Assembly: GCF_030160395.1 (NCBI RefSeq)
Contig: NZ_BSOG01000001.1
Coordinates: forward strand, 1,020,117-1,084,116
Reading direction: 5' to 3'
From: Chitinimonas prasina
GTDB lineage: Bacteria > Pseudomonadota > Gammaproteobacteria > Burkholderiales > Chitinimonadaceae
DNA: 64,000 bases
How positions within the stretch are numbered: position 1 is the stretch's first letter; the number at the start of each line of letters is the position of its first letter. Of the stretch, positions 1 through 8,739 are shown piece after piece. The notes below the pieces were generated by a model that searched no databases, was not told the origin of the DNA, and saw only the letters and a list, made by a program, of their open reading frames with translations. The translations under genes and the position numbers were made by a program.

Positions 1-173
1 AGCTCTTTGAGCCGCTTGGCGTCGGACACATTCATCCCGCCGAACTTGCTGCGCCACCGGTAAAAGCTGGCTTCGGAGAAGCCGTGCAGCCGACACAATT
101 CCTTGACCTGCACACCGGCTTCCGCCTCGCGTAGAAAGCCGATGATCTGTTCTTCAGTGAAGCGCTTCTTCAT
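1..173 (-). CDS. IS3-family transposase OrfA, 3' part outside the window
   Basis: Reverse-strand translation starts MKKRFTEEQIIGFLREAEAG and continues with a helix-turn-helix (KELCRLHGFSEASFYRW), the usual N-terminus of IS3-family OrfA, which binds the element ends. The ATG at 173 has an AAGGAG ribosome site a few bases upstream. Only about 57 residues are present because the gene runs off the left edge; OrfB, with the DDE integrase core, would lie further left. The element's outer end is probably near position 221, directly against an IS30 remnant, so it may have inserted there. The family is clear; the exact IS name is not. Confidence 0.85.
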   Translation of the reverse strand, partial: MKKRFTEEQIIGFLREAEAGVQVKELCRLHGFSEASFYRWRSKFGGMNVSDAKRLKE

Positions 174-221
174 GTCCAATCTCCTTCGATGGGATTGGAC
201 TCCAAATCGTGGTGCTACTCA

Positions 222-462
222 AATCCGGGTGGACGTCGAAGGCTTGGAACTGACGTGGTACTTTGCCCGACCCTATGCGTCGTGGCAGCGTGGCACGAAT
301 GAAAACATGAATGGGCTGATTCGGGAATTCTTCCCCAAGGGGACGAACTTCGGCGAGATTGGGGCTGATGAGATTGCCTGGGTGGAGAAACTGATAAACT
401 GCCGCCCACGCAAGTGCCTGAACTGGAAAGCGCCGCGCGAGGTTATGGAGCTAACCAATTGA
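222..462 (+). pseudogene. IS30-family transposase, C-terminal remnant
   Basis: The plus-strand frame reads WYFARPYASWQRGTNEN followed by NGLIREFFPKGTNF and NCRPRKCLNWKAP. This is the conserved end of IS30-family transposases, with the last part of the DDE core and the terminal NRPRK block. The N-terminal DNA-binding region and the first two acidic residues are absent, and the 5' side abuts the IS3 end, so the gene cannot be functional here. Sequence just after the stop (about 481-512) may include the IS30 right end, but its partner repeat is not in the window. Confidence 0.75.
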
Positions 463-571
463 ATTTATTAACCCCTTGACAGTTGCATTGGCGTTTTGAA
501 ACCGCCGTCTCAATATCGTCCAGCTGTCATATTATCTATGCACCGACCTGTTCGTCCGTTGAATACCTGTT

Positions 572-1159
572 ATGCGCCGTAGCGTCACCGTCCTCCTGTA
601 CCCGGGATGCATCTTCCTGGAGATCGCCCCCTTGCTCGAGGTGCTCGCACCTAAGTGCGATATCTCGTTCTTTACACCAGATGGCGCCGTTCACGATGCG
701 TCCAATGGAACACGCGTTGTCGCGGATGGCTCCTTTGCGCAAGCCAAGGACTTTCCAGTCGACTGCGTTGTCATTCCTGGCGGGAACCCAGACTCCATAA
801 TTGAACCGGGTAGTGCCAACTCATGCATTGCCGCGGCTTACGATCGTGGTGCGGTACTCGCTGGCATTTGCGCGGGTGTCTTGGTCATCGCACGATCCGG
901 GCTTTTGCACGGCAAGCGAGCTACGCACAGTTACACTGTCGAACACACAACTGCCGAGGTTCTGGCGTGCACAGACCCGATCTTCGATGGAGTCGCTTTC
1001 GAACGGGCCGACATCGTGGTAGATGAACCGTTCATCACGGCACAGCACTGGGCAAGAGTGAAGTTCGCCGCCACTGTTGCTGTATCGCTTGGGGTATTCT
1101 CGCGAGAGCAAGCTGAACAGTATATCCAGACACAGCGCTACTCATACGGTGAAGCCTGA
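572..1159 (+). CDS. DJ-1/PfpI family protein
   Basis: A 195-residue single-domain protein of the DJ-1/PfpI (class I glutamine amidotransferase-like) fold. The nucleophile elbow GICAG places the reactive cysteine at C100. The partner glutamate is probably E17 (FLEIAP), and the nearby H119 fits the family. Members include glyoxalase-III-like enzymes, chaperone-like stress proteins, isonitrile hydratases and the N-terminal domains of AraC regulators; this one has no DNA-binding domain. No strong ribosome site precedes the ATG. It stands alone between an IS remnant and a peptidase gene, so context says little about substrate. Confidence 0.8.
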   Translation: MRRSVTVLLYPGCIFLEIAPLLEVLAPKCDISFFTPDGAVHDASNGTRVVADGSFAQAKDFPVDCVVIPGGNPDSIIEPGSANSCIAAAYDRGAVLAGICAGVLVIARSGLLHGKRATHSYTVEHTTAEVLACTDPIFDGVAFERADIVVDEPFITAQHWARVKFAATVAVSLGVFSREQAEQYIQTQRYSYGEA

Positions 1160-1221
1160 CCTGTCCATCGAGGGTTTTCAGGCACTTTCCACACAATCAA
1201 CTTGCATCAAGCCTAAAAAAA

Positions 1222-2133
1222 ATGAACACAGAAAACTTGCATGAACTAATAACGAACATAAAAAACGAAGTATCGGCAAGATACGTCTTTCCAGACGTAG
1301 CACAGTCGATCAGCTCTTTCCTGGAGTCCAAGCTAAATACAGGTGGCTACAGCACATGTGATTCAAATGAAGAATTAGCCAACGCCATAACAACTGACCT
1401 TCGTCTTATTTCAAACGACGAACATTTGCGCGTTCGCTATTCCTCTGAGCCTCACATACCTGAAGCAGATGGCGATGTAATCCGCGAACAGAATGATCGA
1501 CAAACTCATGTTGAGCAAATAGGCTTTGGCATAGCCAAGATAGAATTTCTTGAAGAAAACATTGGCTACATTGATATTCGTGAATTAATTGAGCACAACA
1601 GGGCTGCCGAGTACATTACCGCAGCGATGACACTGCTATCTAAAAGCAACGCCCTAATTATTGACCTGAGAAAGTGCTGCGGCGGGGACCCTGCAACGGT
1701 AGCTTGGCTTTGTAGTTATCTATTCAACAAACGCACCAGCTTGAGCGCACTGCACCTTAGAGAAAATCACGAAATTGATCAGTTCCATACTCAAGACTGG
1801 GTTCCAGGACAACGCTTTGGTGAGGAAAAGCCTGTATACCTCCTTATGGCGCACTACACCTTTTCCGGCGCGGAAATGCTAGCTTACGACCTTCAGGCCA
1901 AAGGTCGAGCAACCGTGATAGGTGAAACATCCGGTGGCGGTGCTCACGCATGCCAGTTTGTCTGGCCAACACCGCACTTTAGTTTGCTGCTACCCGAAGC
2001 TCGGCCAATTAATCCGATAACCAACTCGAACTGGGAGAAAGCCGGCGTTAAACCAGACATCCCGACAGACGCAAATGATGCATTAGCGACGGCATATAAC
2101 CTCGCAATTTCGCACTTAAAAAACCGCGCCTAA
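1222..2133 (+). CDS. S41-family (C-terminal processing/IRBP-like) peptidase
   Basis: A 303-residue protein with an N-terminal helical part (about 1-75, including a DEHLRVRY motif) and a tail-specific-protease core (about 100-290). The core contains GYIDIRE, LIIDLRKCCGG, the nucleophile motif TFSGAEML (S215) and GETSGGGAH (234-242). This layout matches the IRBP-like branch of peptidase family S41. No signal peptide is visible, so it is probably cytoplasmic, unlike Prc/CtpA, and no PDZ domain is evident. The gene is noticeably AT-richer than its neighbours. It ends exactly where an attC-like sequence begins, which suggests mobile-cassette origin. The substrate is unknown. Confidence 0.8.
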   Translation: MNTENLHELITNIKNEVSARYVFPDVAQSISSFLESKLNTGGYSTCDSNEELANAITTDLRLISNDEHLRVRYSSEPHIPEADGDVIREQNDRQTHVEQIGFGIAKIEFLEENIGYIDIRELIEHNRAAEYITAAMTLLSKSNALIIDLRKCCGGDPATVAWLCSYLFNKRTSLSALHLRENHEIDQFHTQDWVPGQRFGEEKPVYLLMAHYTFSGAEMLAYDLQAKGRATVIGETSGGGAHACQFVWPTPHFSLLLPEARPINPITNSNWEKAGVKPDIPTDANDALATAYNLAISHLKNRA

Positions 2134-2175
2134 CCTTTCGGCCGATGTGACAGCCCAAAGTATTGCTTTGGGCTT
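2128..2175 (+). repeat. attC-like sequence after the S41 peptidase gene
   Basis: The sequence begins at the stop codon with GCCTAAC, which fits the integron R'' core RYYYAAC. It continues CTTTCGGCCGATGTGACAGC and has a perfect 8-bp hairpin (2153-2160 with 2166-2173, loop TATTG). A closely similar sequence follows the next ORF. A matching R' core (GTTRRRY) was not found, so this is either a degenerate attC or another repeat family. Confidence 0.4.
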
Positions 2176-2233
2176 TCTCCACGCCTGCGGCGGCCTGCAC
2201 GCAAGCCAGCTTCCACAATATAGAATACCGCAT

Positions 2234-2626
2234 ATGGAACGCACGCTACATATTCGAAAATTTGCTAACGCATTTAGCACCTCAACCAAAATAAAACCTT
2301 CTTTTAGTGAAGTTCCAGCCGTTGGAGATTTTGCTATTGATGCCGTTGAGCGCTACAAAATAAAGCACGGTGGCGCATGGGTGGGAGGGTCTGTGGAAAT
2401 AACCGGCAACGGTATATGTTTTACTGAAAATGCAATGAATAGAGCCATAAACCCCCACCCCTTAACAGTGCACATCGCAATGCTAGACATACTATCTGTA
2501 CATCGTGAATTTGGCTGGGTTACAGGTATTATTGTCGTATATCACAGAGAAGGAGAGTTTCGCTTTCGCTGTTTTGGTGCCAAAACAGTTGCTAAGCGCC
2601 TCTCTGCTTACCTTGCTGCGTGCTAG
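2234..2626 (+). CDS. hypothetical protein, possible PH/GRAM-like fold
   Basis: A 130-residue ORF; the ATG at 2234 is preferred over an upstream start at 2147 because the 5' extension would read through the attC-like repeat. Residues about 35-128 alternate short beta-like strands (GAWVGGSVEITGNGICFT; FGWVTGIIVVYHREGEFRF) and end in a predicted amphipathic helix. This resembles the seven strands plus helix of small GRAM/PH-like domains. There is no signal peptide or membrane segment. It is AT-rich and flanked on both sides by attC-like sequence, as a gene cassette would be. The fold call is by eye only and no function is proposed. Confidence 0.5.
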   Translation: MERTLHIRKFANAFSTSTKIKPSFSEVPAVGDFAIDAVERYKIKHGGAWVGGSVEITGNGICFTENAMNRAINPHPLTVHIAMLDILSVHREFGWVTGIIVVYHREGEFRFRCFGAKTVAKRLSAYLAAC

Positions 2627-2654
2627 CCTTTCGGTCAACGTGACAGCCCAAAGC
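2621..2654 (+). repeat. second attC-like sequence
   Basis: The sequence TGCTAGCCTTTCGGTCAACG followed by TGACAGCCCAAAGC starts at the stop codon of the preceding ORF. It matches the copy at 2128-2160 at most positions. TTCGGTCAA followed by GAC resembles the left half of many integron attC sites. The rest of 2655-2859 shows no gene or recognisable site. Confidence 0.4.
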
Positions 2655-2859
2655 TTCGCAGCGTCAGCTGCACGTCAAGAAAAGTGCTACGCCAAGTCGA
2701 GCGCGGTGAGGGATTTAATATTAATGACGAGAGCACGCGCCAAGTTCGCCGGGGACTGCGCCGTGCCTGACATTGGTGCAATCAAATCTCAGCAGAAGAT
2801 GTGCCAACTCAAGGATAAATTGCATCCCGGGAATGCAACAACGATCCTGAGGGCTTGAG

Positions 2860-3804
2860 CTACTCAACCAAGTATTTTCCTCTTGCTTGATTCCTGCCCG
2901 ACTGCTTTGCCTCGTATAGCTGCGCGTCTGCTGCTGCAAGCAGCTTAGCCGATTCATAGGCTGACGTAGGGATGCACGTAGCAACACCCAGACTCACGGT
3001 CACCACTGGGCTAGTTTCAGATTGTTGATGCGCAATCTCCAGCGCCGCTACCGCTTGTCTTATCAGTTCAGCAATATGCATGGCGCCGTCGAAATCCGTA
3101 TTGGGCAACAGACAAGCAAACTCCTCACCGCCGTAGCGAGTAGCCAAATCGTATGGACGGCGAAGCGCAGCACGAATTGCATGTGCAACATCACGCAAAC
3201 ATTTATCACCCAACAAGTGCCCATACGTGTCGTTGAATTTCTTAAAATGATCGACATCCACTATTACAATAGATAGTGGATTTGCCTCTCTTGTACATTG
3301 CAGCCAGTCTTGCACCAATGTCACGTCGAATTGCCGACGGTTTGCAATACCCGTCAGTCCGTCGGTTAGTGCGATTTTACGAAGATACTCGGTTTGTAGC
3401 TTCAAGGCGAGGTGCGTTTCCACTCGCGCTTGAATGACAAAACTGTCGATGGGCTTGTGTATAAAGTCTACAGCACCGAGCTGAAAACCCAGGACTTCGT
3501 CCTCTGGTGTGTGCTGCGCGGTTAAAAAAATCACCGGGATTTCTTTTGTAACCACATCTTGCTTCAAGCGCCGGCAAACCTCATGCCCATCCATTTCGGG
3601 CATCATGACATCTAAAATGATGAGGTCCGGGCGGTGGCTTGATGCAAGCGACAATGCCTGCTCGCCGCTCGTCGCCATAAAGATGTCACATTCGCTTTTG
3701 AATATTTCATGGATAGCACGAATGTTTATTGGCTGATCATCTGCCACCAATATCTTCGGTCGCGCCCCCCGCAATTCAATCAACATCTTCAAATCGTTAA
3801 TCAT
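2860..3804 (-). CDS. response regulator with GGDEF domain (diguanylate cyclase)
   Basis: A 314-residue PleD/WspR-like protein. The receiver domain (about 17-125) has the acidic pair near D22-D23, phospho-acceptor D65 in LIILDVMMPEMDG and K117 in HKPID. The GGDEF domain (about 145-310) has the active-site variant GGEEF (225-229), which is catalytically competent in the family. An RxxD inhibitory site (R216-D219) lies five residues upstream, so product inhibition by c-di-GMP is expected. The ATG has an AGGAAAG ribosome site. Its start overlaps the stop of the large hybrid kinase upstream (ATGA), so the two are translationally coupled, and the kinase is the likely phosphodonor. Confidence 0.92.
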   Translation of the reverse strand: MINDLKMLIELRGARPKILVADDQPINIRAIHEIFKSECDIFMATSGEQALSLASSHRPDLIILDVMMPEMDGHEVCRRLKQDVVTKEIPVIFLTAQHTPEDEVLGFQLGAVDFIHKPIDSFVIQARVETHLALKLQTEYLRKIALTDGLTGIANRRQFDVTLVQDWLQCTREANPLSIVIVDVDHFKKFNDTYGHLLGDKCLRDVAHAIRAALRRPYDLATRYGGEEFACLLPNTDFDGAMHIAELIRQAVAALEIAHQQSETSPVVTVSLGVATCIPTSAYESAKLLAAADAQLYEAKQSGRNQARGKYLVE

Positions 3805-6800
3805 GAATCTTTCCTGGTTATTTTTTCAATTAGTGCGACAGCCTCTACGAACTGGAGGTTCTGCACAAGATTGCATATGTTTCTTGCGATATCCCCATAT
3901 TCACTTGGCGCCGCCTGCACCAACGACTCTGCATCATTAATGGCCTGCATATTGGAGTCCCGCAGCAAGACTAACAGTGCAGCGGCCCGCTCTTCCCATG
4001 CCGCCCCCCCAATTGCGTGTGCCGAGTTGGCGCCGCCCCCCGCCGGCAGCGAATCTTCCACTTCGGATTCCAGCCTGCCCTCCAAGGTGGCGGCTGCTGA
4101 TTCCGCAGCTTTCACGATCGCGTCGATGTCGTCCATGCTCAAGGTTATGGCAGCGGCTTTCAAGCCCGATTCCAGCTTGGCTGCATACGCGGCCACTGTA
4201 ATGGCACCGACAGTTGACGCAACGCCTTTGAGGGCATGCAGGTATGCGCCTGCCCGCCGCATGTCACCGGTATCGACACATACCCTTAACGCTGCAACCT
4301 GCTCTTCCACTTCGGGTAGGAAGGCCCCCAGTGCAAAGCGATAGGTCTTAACGTTGCCGCCAAACCTCGACAGTATGCGCGACCAAGACTCGATGTCATG
4401 CACCTGAGCGCTAGGTGGGCTGTCTGGTGTTGGCGTCAACTTATGCGGAACCTCACGCCCCAGCACTTTCAGCAAGACAGGGACGACTGTGGACAGGCTG
4501 ATCGGCTTACCGGTGTGTTCGTTCATACCTGCCGCCAGGCAAAGCTCGCGATCGGCAAGGGATGCGTTCGCAGTCATGGCGACAATAGGAATATTGCTCC
4601 CCCGAGGATGCTGCCGAATGCGTCGTGTCGCTTCCAACCCGTCAATATCCGGCATTTGCATGTCCATGATGATGATGTCGAAGTGCGTCTCGTCCGCTGT
4701 TGCAAGCTCCACGCCACGCAGCCCTCCCTCTGCGAGGCTGACTTGTGCGCCGACGCTTTCCAGCAGTTCTGCGGCTACTTGCCGATTGAGCGCATTGTCT
4801 TCGACAACCAACAAGTGCAGGCCTTCGAGCTGGCCTTCGAGCACGGTATCCATATTTAGCGGGGCCGACTCGCTTACAAGCCCAAAGCACTTATTCAGCG
4901 CTTGAACCAGTTGGACTGGCGTGAATGGTTTGGTCAGAATCGTCGAAAACGGGGGGGCGGTCTGATCGTAGGCTTCCTGCAGAGCCTCCCGCCCAAAAGC
5001 GGTGATCATGACGATGATCGGCTGCTGCGTAAATTGGTGCCGGATCAGCTCAGCTGCCGTCAGACCACTCATCTCAGGCATGCGCCAGTCCATAAGTACG
5101 ATGTCTGGCGGAGTGGCGTTGGCGCTACATTCACGCATCTTATCGAGTGCCTCAGCGCCAGAACTCGCAGTGTCCACGCCCCAGCCCAGTGTTTGGATCA
5201 GCGCCGAAAGGATGACGGAGGATGCCTCGTTGTCATCAACAATCAGTACTTGAGGTGTATGCCCCAGCTTGTCAGCAATGAGCGAGGCCTCCAGCCCCCT
5301 CTCTCCAACTGCCTCGGTCGAAATCTCGAACCAGAATCGGCTTCCTTTGCCGGCCTCGCTGAAAAGCTTCAGCTCCCCGCCCATCAACTCAACCAGGCGC
5401 TTGCTGATGGCCAAGCCGAGCCCTGTACCACCATACTTGCGAGTGGTTGAGGCTTCTGCCTGAGAAAATCCTTCGAATATCCGGGCTTGTTGCTCTTGCG
5501 AAATGCCGATGCCGGTATCAGTGACGGCAAAGCGCAGCCGGATTTCACTACCCATTTCACCGATATTGGCGACGGATATGACTACCTGTCCTTCGGCGGT
5601 AAATTTGACCGCATTGCCTGCGAGGTTGATCAGTATCTGTTGCAGCCGCAGACGATCTCCCATTATGGCTCGCGGGAGATTGGTATCTAAGTCGAAGAGC
5701 ACCTCGACGTTCTTGTCCCCCACATTGCCCGAGAGCACCACAGACAAGTCGCGCATGAGCTCTTCCAGCACAAATACGTGATTGTCCAGCTGAAGCTTTC
5801 CCGCTTCGATTTTGGAGAAATCAAGAATATCGTTCAGCAAACCTAGCAGGGAGTGCGCAGCAGATTGCGCCTTCACCGCATAATCTGCCTGGCGTTCCGT
5901 TAGCGGCGTTTGCCTGAGCAGCTGCAGCATACCAAGCGTCGCATTGAGCGGCGTGCGAATCTCATGGCTCATGTTTGCCAGGAACTGGCTCTTAGTGACA
6001 CTGGCTTGCTCGGCCAACATCTTGGCGTCCAGAATGGTCTGCTCAAACTGCTTGCGTTCGGTGATGTCCAGATTGATCCCCGTAACACGAAAGGCTTTCC
6101 CATCTGCATCACGCTCTATGTATGCACCGGCTTGGATGTGCCTTATCGAACCATCTGTTCTGACCACCCGAAATATCGGGTCGTATTCACCGTGCCCGGC
6201 CACCGCGCTCAACAAACTTGCTTCCGTGGATTCGATGTCTTCAGGGTGCACGCGTGATCGCCAGTGCTCGTAGTTCAGTCCGTTTCCAGCAAGGCTCGCG
6301 GGCTGATCATATATCGCAAACATTTGCGCATTCCAGGTAAGCGAATTGTCGCTCACCAACCAACTCCATATACCGAGATGGGCCACATCCGCCGCAAGTA
6401 AGAGCTGATCACGCGCGGCGGCGAGCTCACGCTGTTGTCGACGAATTTCAGTCACATCGACGGCCACGCCAAGATAGCCCGAAATCTGCCCCTTGGTATC
6501 GCGCATCGCCGTCACGGCCAGCGATACGGTCAAGTGCTCGCCGCTCTTACGCACATAGGTCCACTCGCGAACCTCTGCGGCTGCAATTTCCGGGACATGT
6601 ACAAAAACCCGAAAACCTTCGATTTTCACACCAAATTGATCACTCAGCTCTCGCCCACGTTTTTGTACCTCGCCTGGCAAATGAAAAAGCGCTGGCGTCT
6701 CTTTTCCTATCATGTCATCTGCAGCGTAGCCTAACATCCGCTCCGCGCCGTGATTGAACAGTACGATTGTTCCATCTGTCTGAGTGACGATGATAGACAG

Positions 6801-8705
6801 CTCAGACGCCGATTGCAGTACGCCGGTCAGCAAGACATTAAGGCGATTGGTTTCGGCAATGGCGGTTCGTTGCTCTGTAATATCAACACGAAGCGCGATA
6901 TAGCGCTCTGCCTTGCCATCCGCACCAACAATTGGCGCGATAACTGTATCAAACCAGCGCTGCTGGCCGCTTTTGGTTATATTGCATATCTCACCTCGCC
7001 ACGTATTGCCTTCACTCAAGGTTGACCACATATTTTTATAGAAATCGGCATCGTGCAGGCCGGACCTTAAAATTCGATGATCCTGGCCAACAAGATCTTC
7101 CTGCAAATAACCATGTGCCAGGCAGAAGTTTTTGTTGGCATCCAGAATTCTTCCAGCAAGATCGGTCGTCGAATAAAGAAGCTGCTCGTTAATCGCACGT
7201 AGTAGAATCTGGTTCTCGTTTAAAACCTTTGTAAGTGCGGCCGTACGCGCCGCGACTTCCGTTTCCAGTTGTTGATTAACTCTCGCCAACGCCATCTTGG
7301 CTTGCTTCTGCAGGGTAATGTCCCGTACCGTTTTAGAAGCACCGATGATTTGTCCAGCTTGGTTCCTGATCGGCGCGACAGATACCGACACATCAAACAT
7401 ACTGCCATCCTTACGCCGCCGGATGGTTTCAAAAGCCGCTATCGCCTCTCCTTTTGAAATTGTGGCAAGAATTCCCTCTTCTTCTGCAATACGACCCTCC
7501 GGCACAATCAAGTCGACCAAACGATTTCCAATTGCCTCACTGGCGACATATCCGAACATTTTTTCCGCCGACTGATTCCAGCTCGTGACTTGGCCACTCA
7601 ATGTTTTACCGATGATGCCATCAACAGCGCTATCCACAATCGATGCTAATGCATTCCGTGCCTCGGCAAGCTCTAACTTTCTTACCCGGTTTGCTTGGTA
7701 CATCCAAAATGCAATCGTAATAAGAATCGTGAGCAGACTGCCTAGTATCGCGATAATTCTAATCGAAATTAGCGGCAGCTTTTTAGTAAATGCGGGGTAC
7801 ACCTCATACTCAATCTGCCACGTCCGTCCAAATATATGAAAGTGATTGTTTTTTGTTGCCAGCGGCGCAACATCGATAGCGCGACCGGGGCCAGCCTTAT
7901 AGATATTGACCGGCGTTCCCCCTAGCGGTACATCTGCGAGTTTGAGGCCTTCTTCCTCCGAGTTTAGCTTTATCGATGACAAAACATCGGACATCGACAG
8001 CGGTGCATACGACCATCCGACAAGGGCATTCATGCGGTTGCTCGCGGGCGTTGACCCATCCGCGAAAATCGGCATCATGAACAGGAAAGATTGTTTAGCC
8101 TTACCGGAGGTCTGAACCAAAGTAATAGGCCCGGTAAGTGTTGGCAGACCAGTCTTCAGTGCTTTATCGGCCGCTGCGCGTCGATTTTGTTCGGAAGCAA
8201 CGTCCAGGCCAATTGCGGCCGCGTTACGTTCCGAGGGCTCAATAAATTGGATGACATATCGATCACCGTCGTTGGGAGACAAGGTTCGTATCCTGAAATC
8301 GGGGCGAACATCCTTGCGCATTTGCGCAAGAAATGCAGCCTCACGGTCTCGCGGCACGTAGCGGATAAACCCAAAACCCAATGCGCCAGGAAATTCCAGC
8401 CGTATATTGCGACTTCGACTATATCGACGAAAGTCTTCGTAACCGACCTGATCCACGCCAGCCGTTAAAATCGCCCCCCGCACGCCACGCAGGCCATACT
8501 GGAAGCGGTGAATAGTTTCTTTAATCTGGCTGGAAATAGACTCAATGCGGCCCGCAGCAGCACGAACAATTAACTCTTCATTGTGCTCACGAGCAGCCTG
8601 AGCCGCTACCAACACAGCAGCGATGCAAGCTACAAAGACATAGAGCACCGATTTCGGCAGGTGGAGCCGGTGCAGGTCAATTAAAAATGATTGCGCGCCA
8701 GACAT
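3801..8705 (-). CDS. CHASE-multi-PAS hybrid sensor histidine kinase with Hpt domain
   Basis: A 1634-residue tripartite kinase. A membrane helix (about 19-38) and a periplasmic CHASE domain (about 75-300) precede a second membrane helix (about 312-336). Four PAS-type domains follow (about 350-465, 500-612, 625-755, 770-890). The HisKA domain carries H914 in NMSHEIRTP, and the HATPase domain runs about 1010-1130 ([13 protein letters not shown]). Two receiver domains have D1206 and D1348, and a C-terminal Hpt domain has H1490 in YLHALKG. This architecture supports a His-Asp-His-Asp relay, probably ending on the REC-GGDEF protein encoded next. CHASE domains bind small extracellular ligands, but the ligand is not predictable. 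No strong ribosome site was seen before the ATG. Confidence 0.92.
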   Translation of the reverse strand: MSGAQSFLIDLHRLHLPKSVLYVFVACIAAVLVAAQAAREHNEELIVRAAAGRIESISSQIKETIHRFQYGLRGVRGAILTAGVDQVGYEDFRRYSRSRNIRLEFPGALGFGFIRYVPRDREAAFLAQMRKDVRPDFRIRTLSPNDGDRYVIQFIEPSERNAAAIGLDVASEQNRRAAADKALKTGLPTLTGPITLVQTSGKAKQSFLFMMPIFADGSTPASNRMNALVGWSYAPLSMSDVLSSIKLNSEEEGLKLADVPLGGTPVNIYKAGPGRAIDVAPLATKNNHFHIFGRTWQIEYEVYPAFTKKLPLISIRIIAILGSLLTILITIAFWMYQANRVRKLELAEARNALASIVDSAVDGIIGKTLSGQVTSWNQSAEKMFGYVASEAIGNRLVDLIVPEGRIAEEEGILATISKGEAIAAFETIRRRKDGSMFDVSVSVAPIRNQAGQIIGASKTVRDITLQKQAKMALARVNQQLETEVAARTAALTKVLNENQILLRAINEQLLYSTTDLAGRILDANKNFCLAHGYLQEDLVGQDHRILRSGLHDADFYKNMWSTLSEGNTWRGEICNITKSGQQRWFDTVIAPIVGADGKAERYIALRVDITEQRTAIAETNRLNVLLTGVLQSASELSIIVTQTDGTIVLFNHGAERMLGYAADDMIGKETPALFHLPGEVQKRGRELSDQFGVKIEGFRVFVHVPEIAAAEVREWTYVRKSGEHLTVSLAVTAMRDTKGQISGYLGVAVDVTEIRRQQRELAAARDQLLLAADVAHLGIWSWLVSDNSLTWNAQMFAIYDQPASLAGNGLNYEHWRSRVHPEDIESTEASLLSAVAGHGEYDPIFRVVRTDGSIRHIQAGAYIERDADGKAFRVTGINLDITERKQFEQTILDAKMLAEQASVTKSQFLANMSHEIRTPLNATLGMLQLLRQTPLTERQADYAVKAQSAAHSLLGLLNDILDFSKIEAGKLQLDNHVFVLEELMRDLSVVLSGNVGDKNVEVLFDLDTNLPRAIMGDRLRLQQILINLAGNAVKFTAEGQVVISVANIGEMGSEIRLRFAVTDTGIGISQEQQARIFEGFSQAEASTTRKYGGTGLGLAISKRLVELMGGELKLFSEAGKGSRFWFEISTEAVGERGLEASLIADKLGHTPQVLIVDDNEASSVILSALIQTLGWGVDTASSGAEALDKMRECSANATPPDIVLMDWRMPEMSGLTAAELIRHQFTQQPIIVMITAFGREALQEAYDQTAPPFSTILTKPFTPVQLVQALNKCFGLVSESAPLNMDTVLEGQLEGLHLLVVEDNALNRQVAAELLESVGAQVSLAEGGLRGVELATADETHFDIIIMDMQMPDIDGLEATRRIRQHPRGSNIPIVAMTANASLADRELCLAAGMNEHTGKPISLSTVVPVLLKVLGREVPHKLTPTPDSPPSAQVHDIESWSRILSRFGGNVKTYRFALGAFLPEVEEQVAALRVCVDTGDMRRAGAYLHALKGVASTVGAITVAAYAAKLESGLKAAAITLSMDDIDAIVKAAESAAATLEGRLESEVEDSLPAGGGANSAHAIGGAAWEERAAALLVLLRDSNMQAINDAESLVQAAPSEYGDIARNICNLVQNLQFVEAVALIEKITRKDS

Positions 8706-8739
8706 AGTTTTCAGCTTTTACGTATTGGTATTGGGTGCA

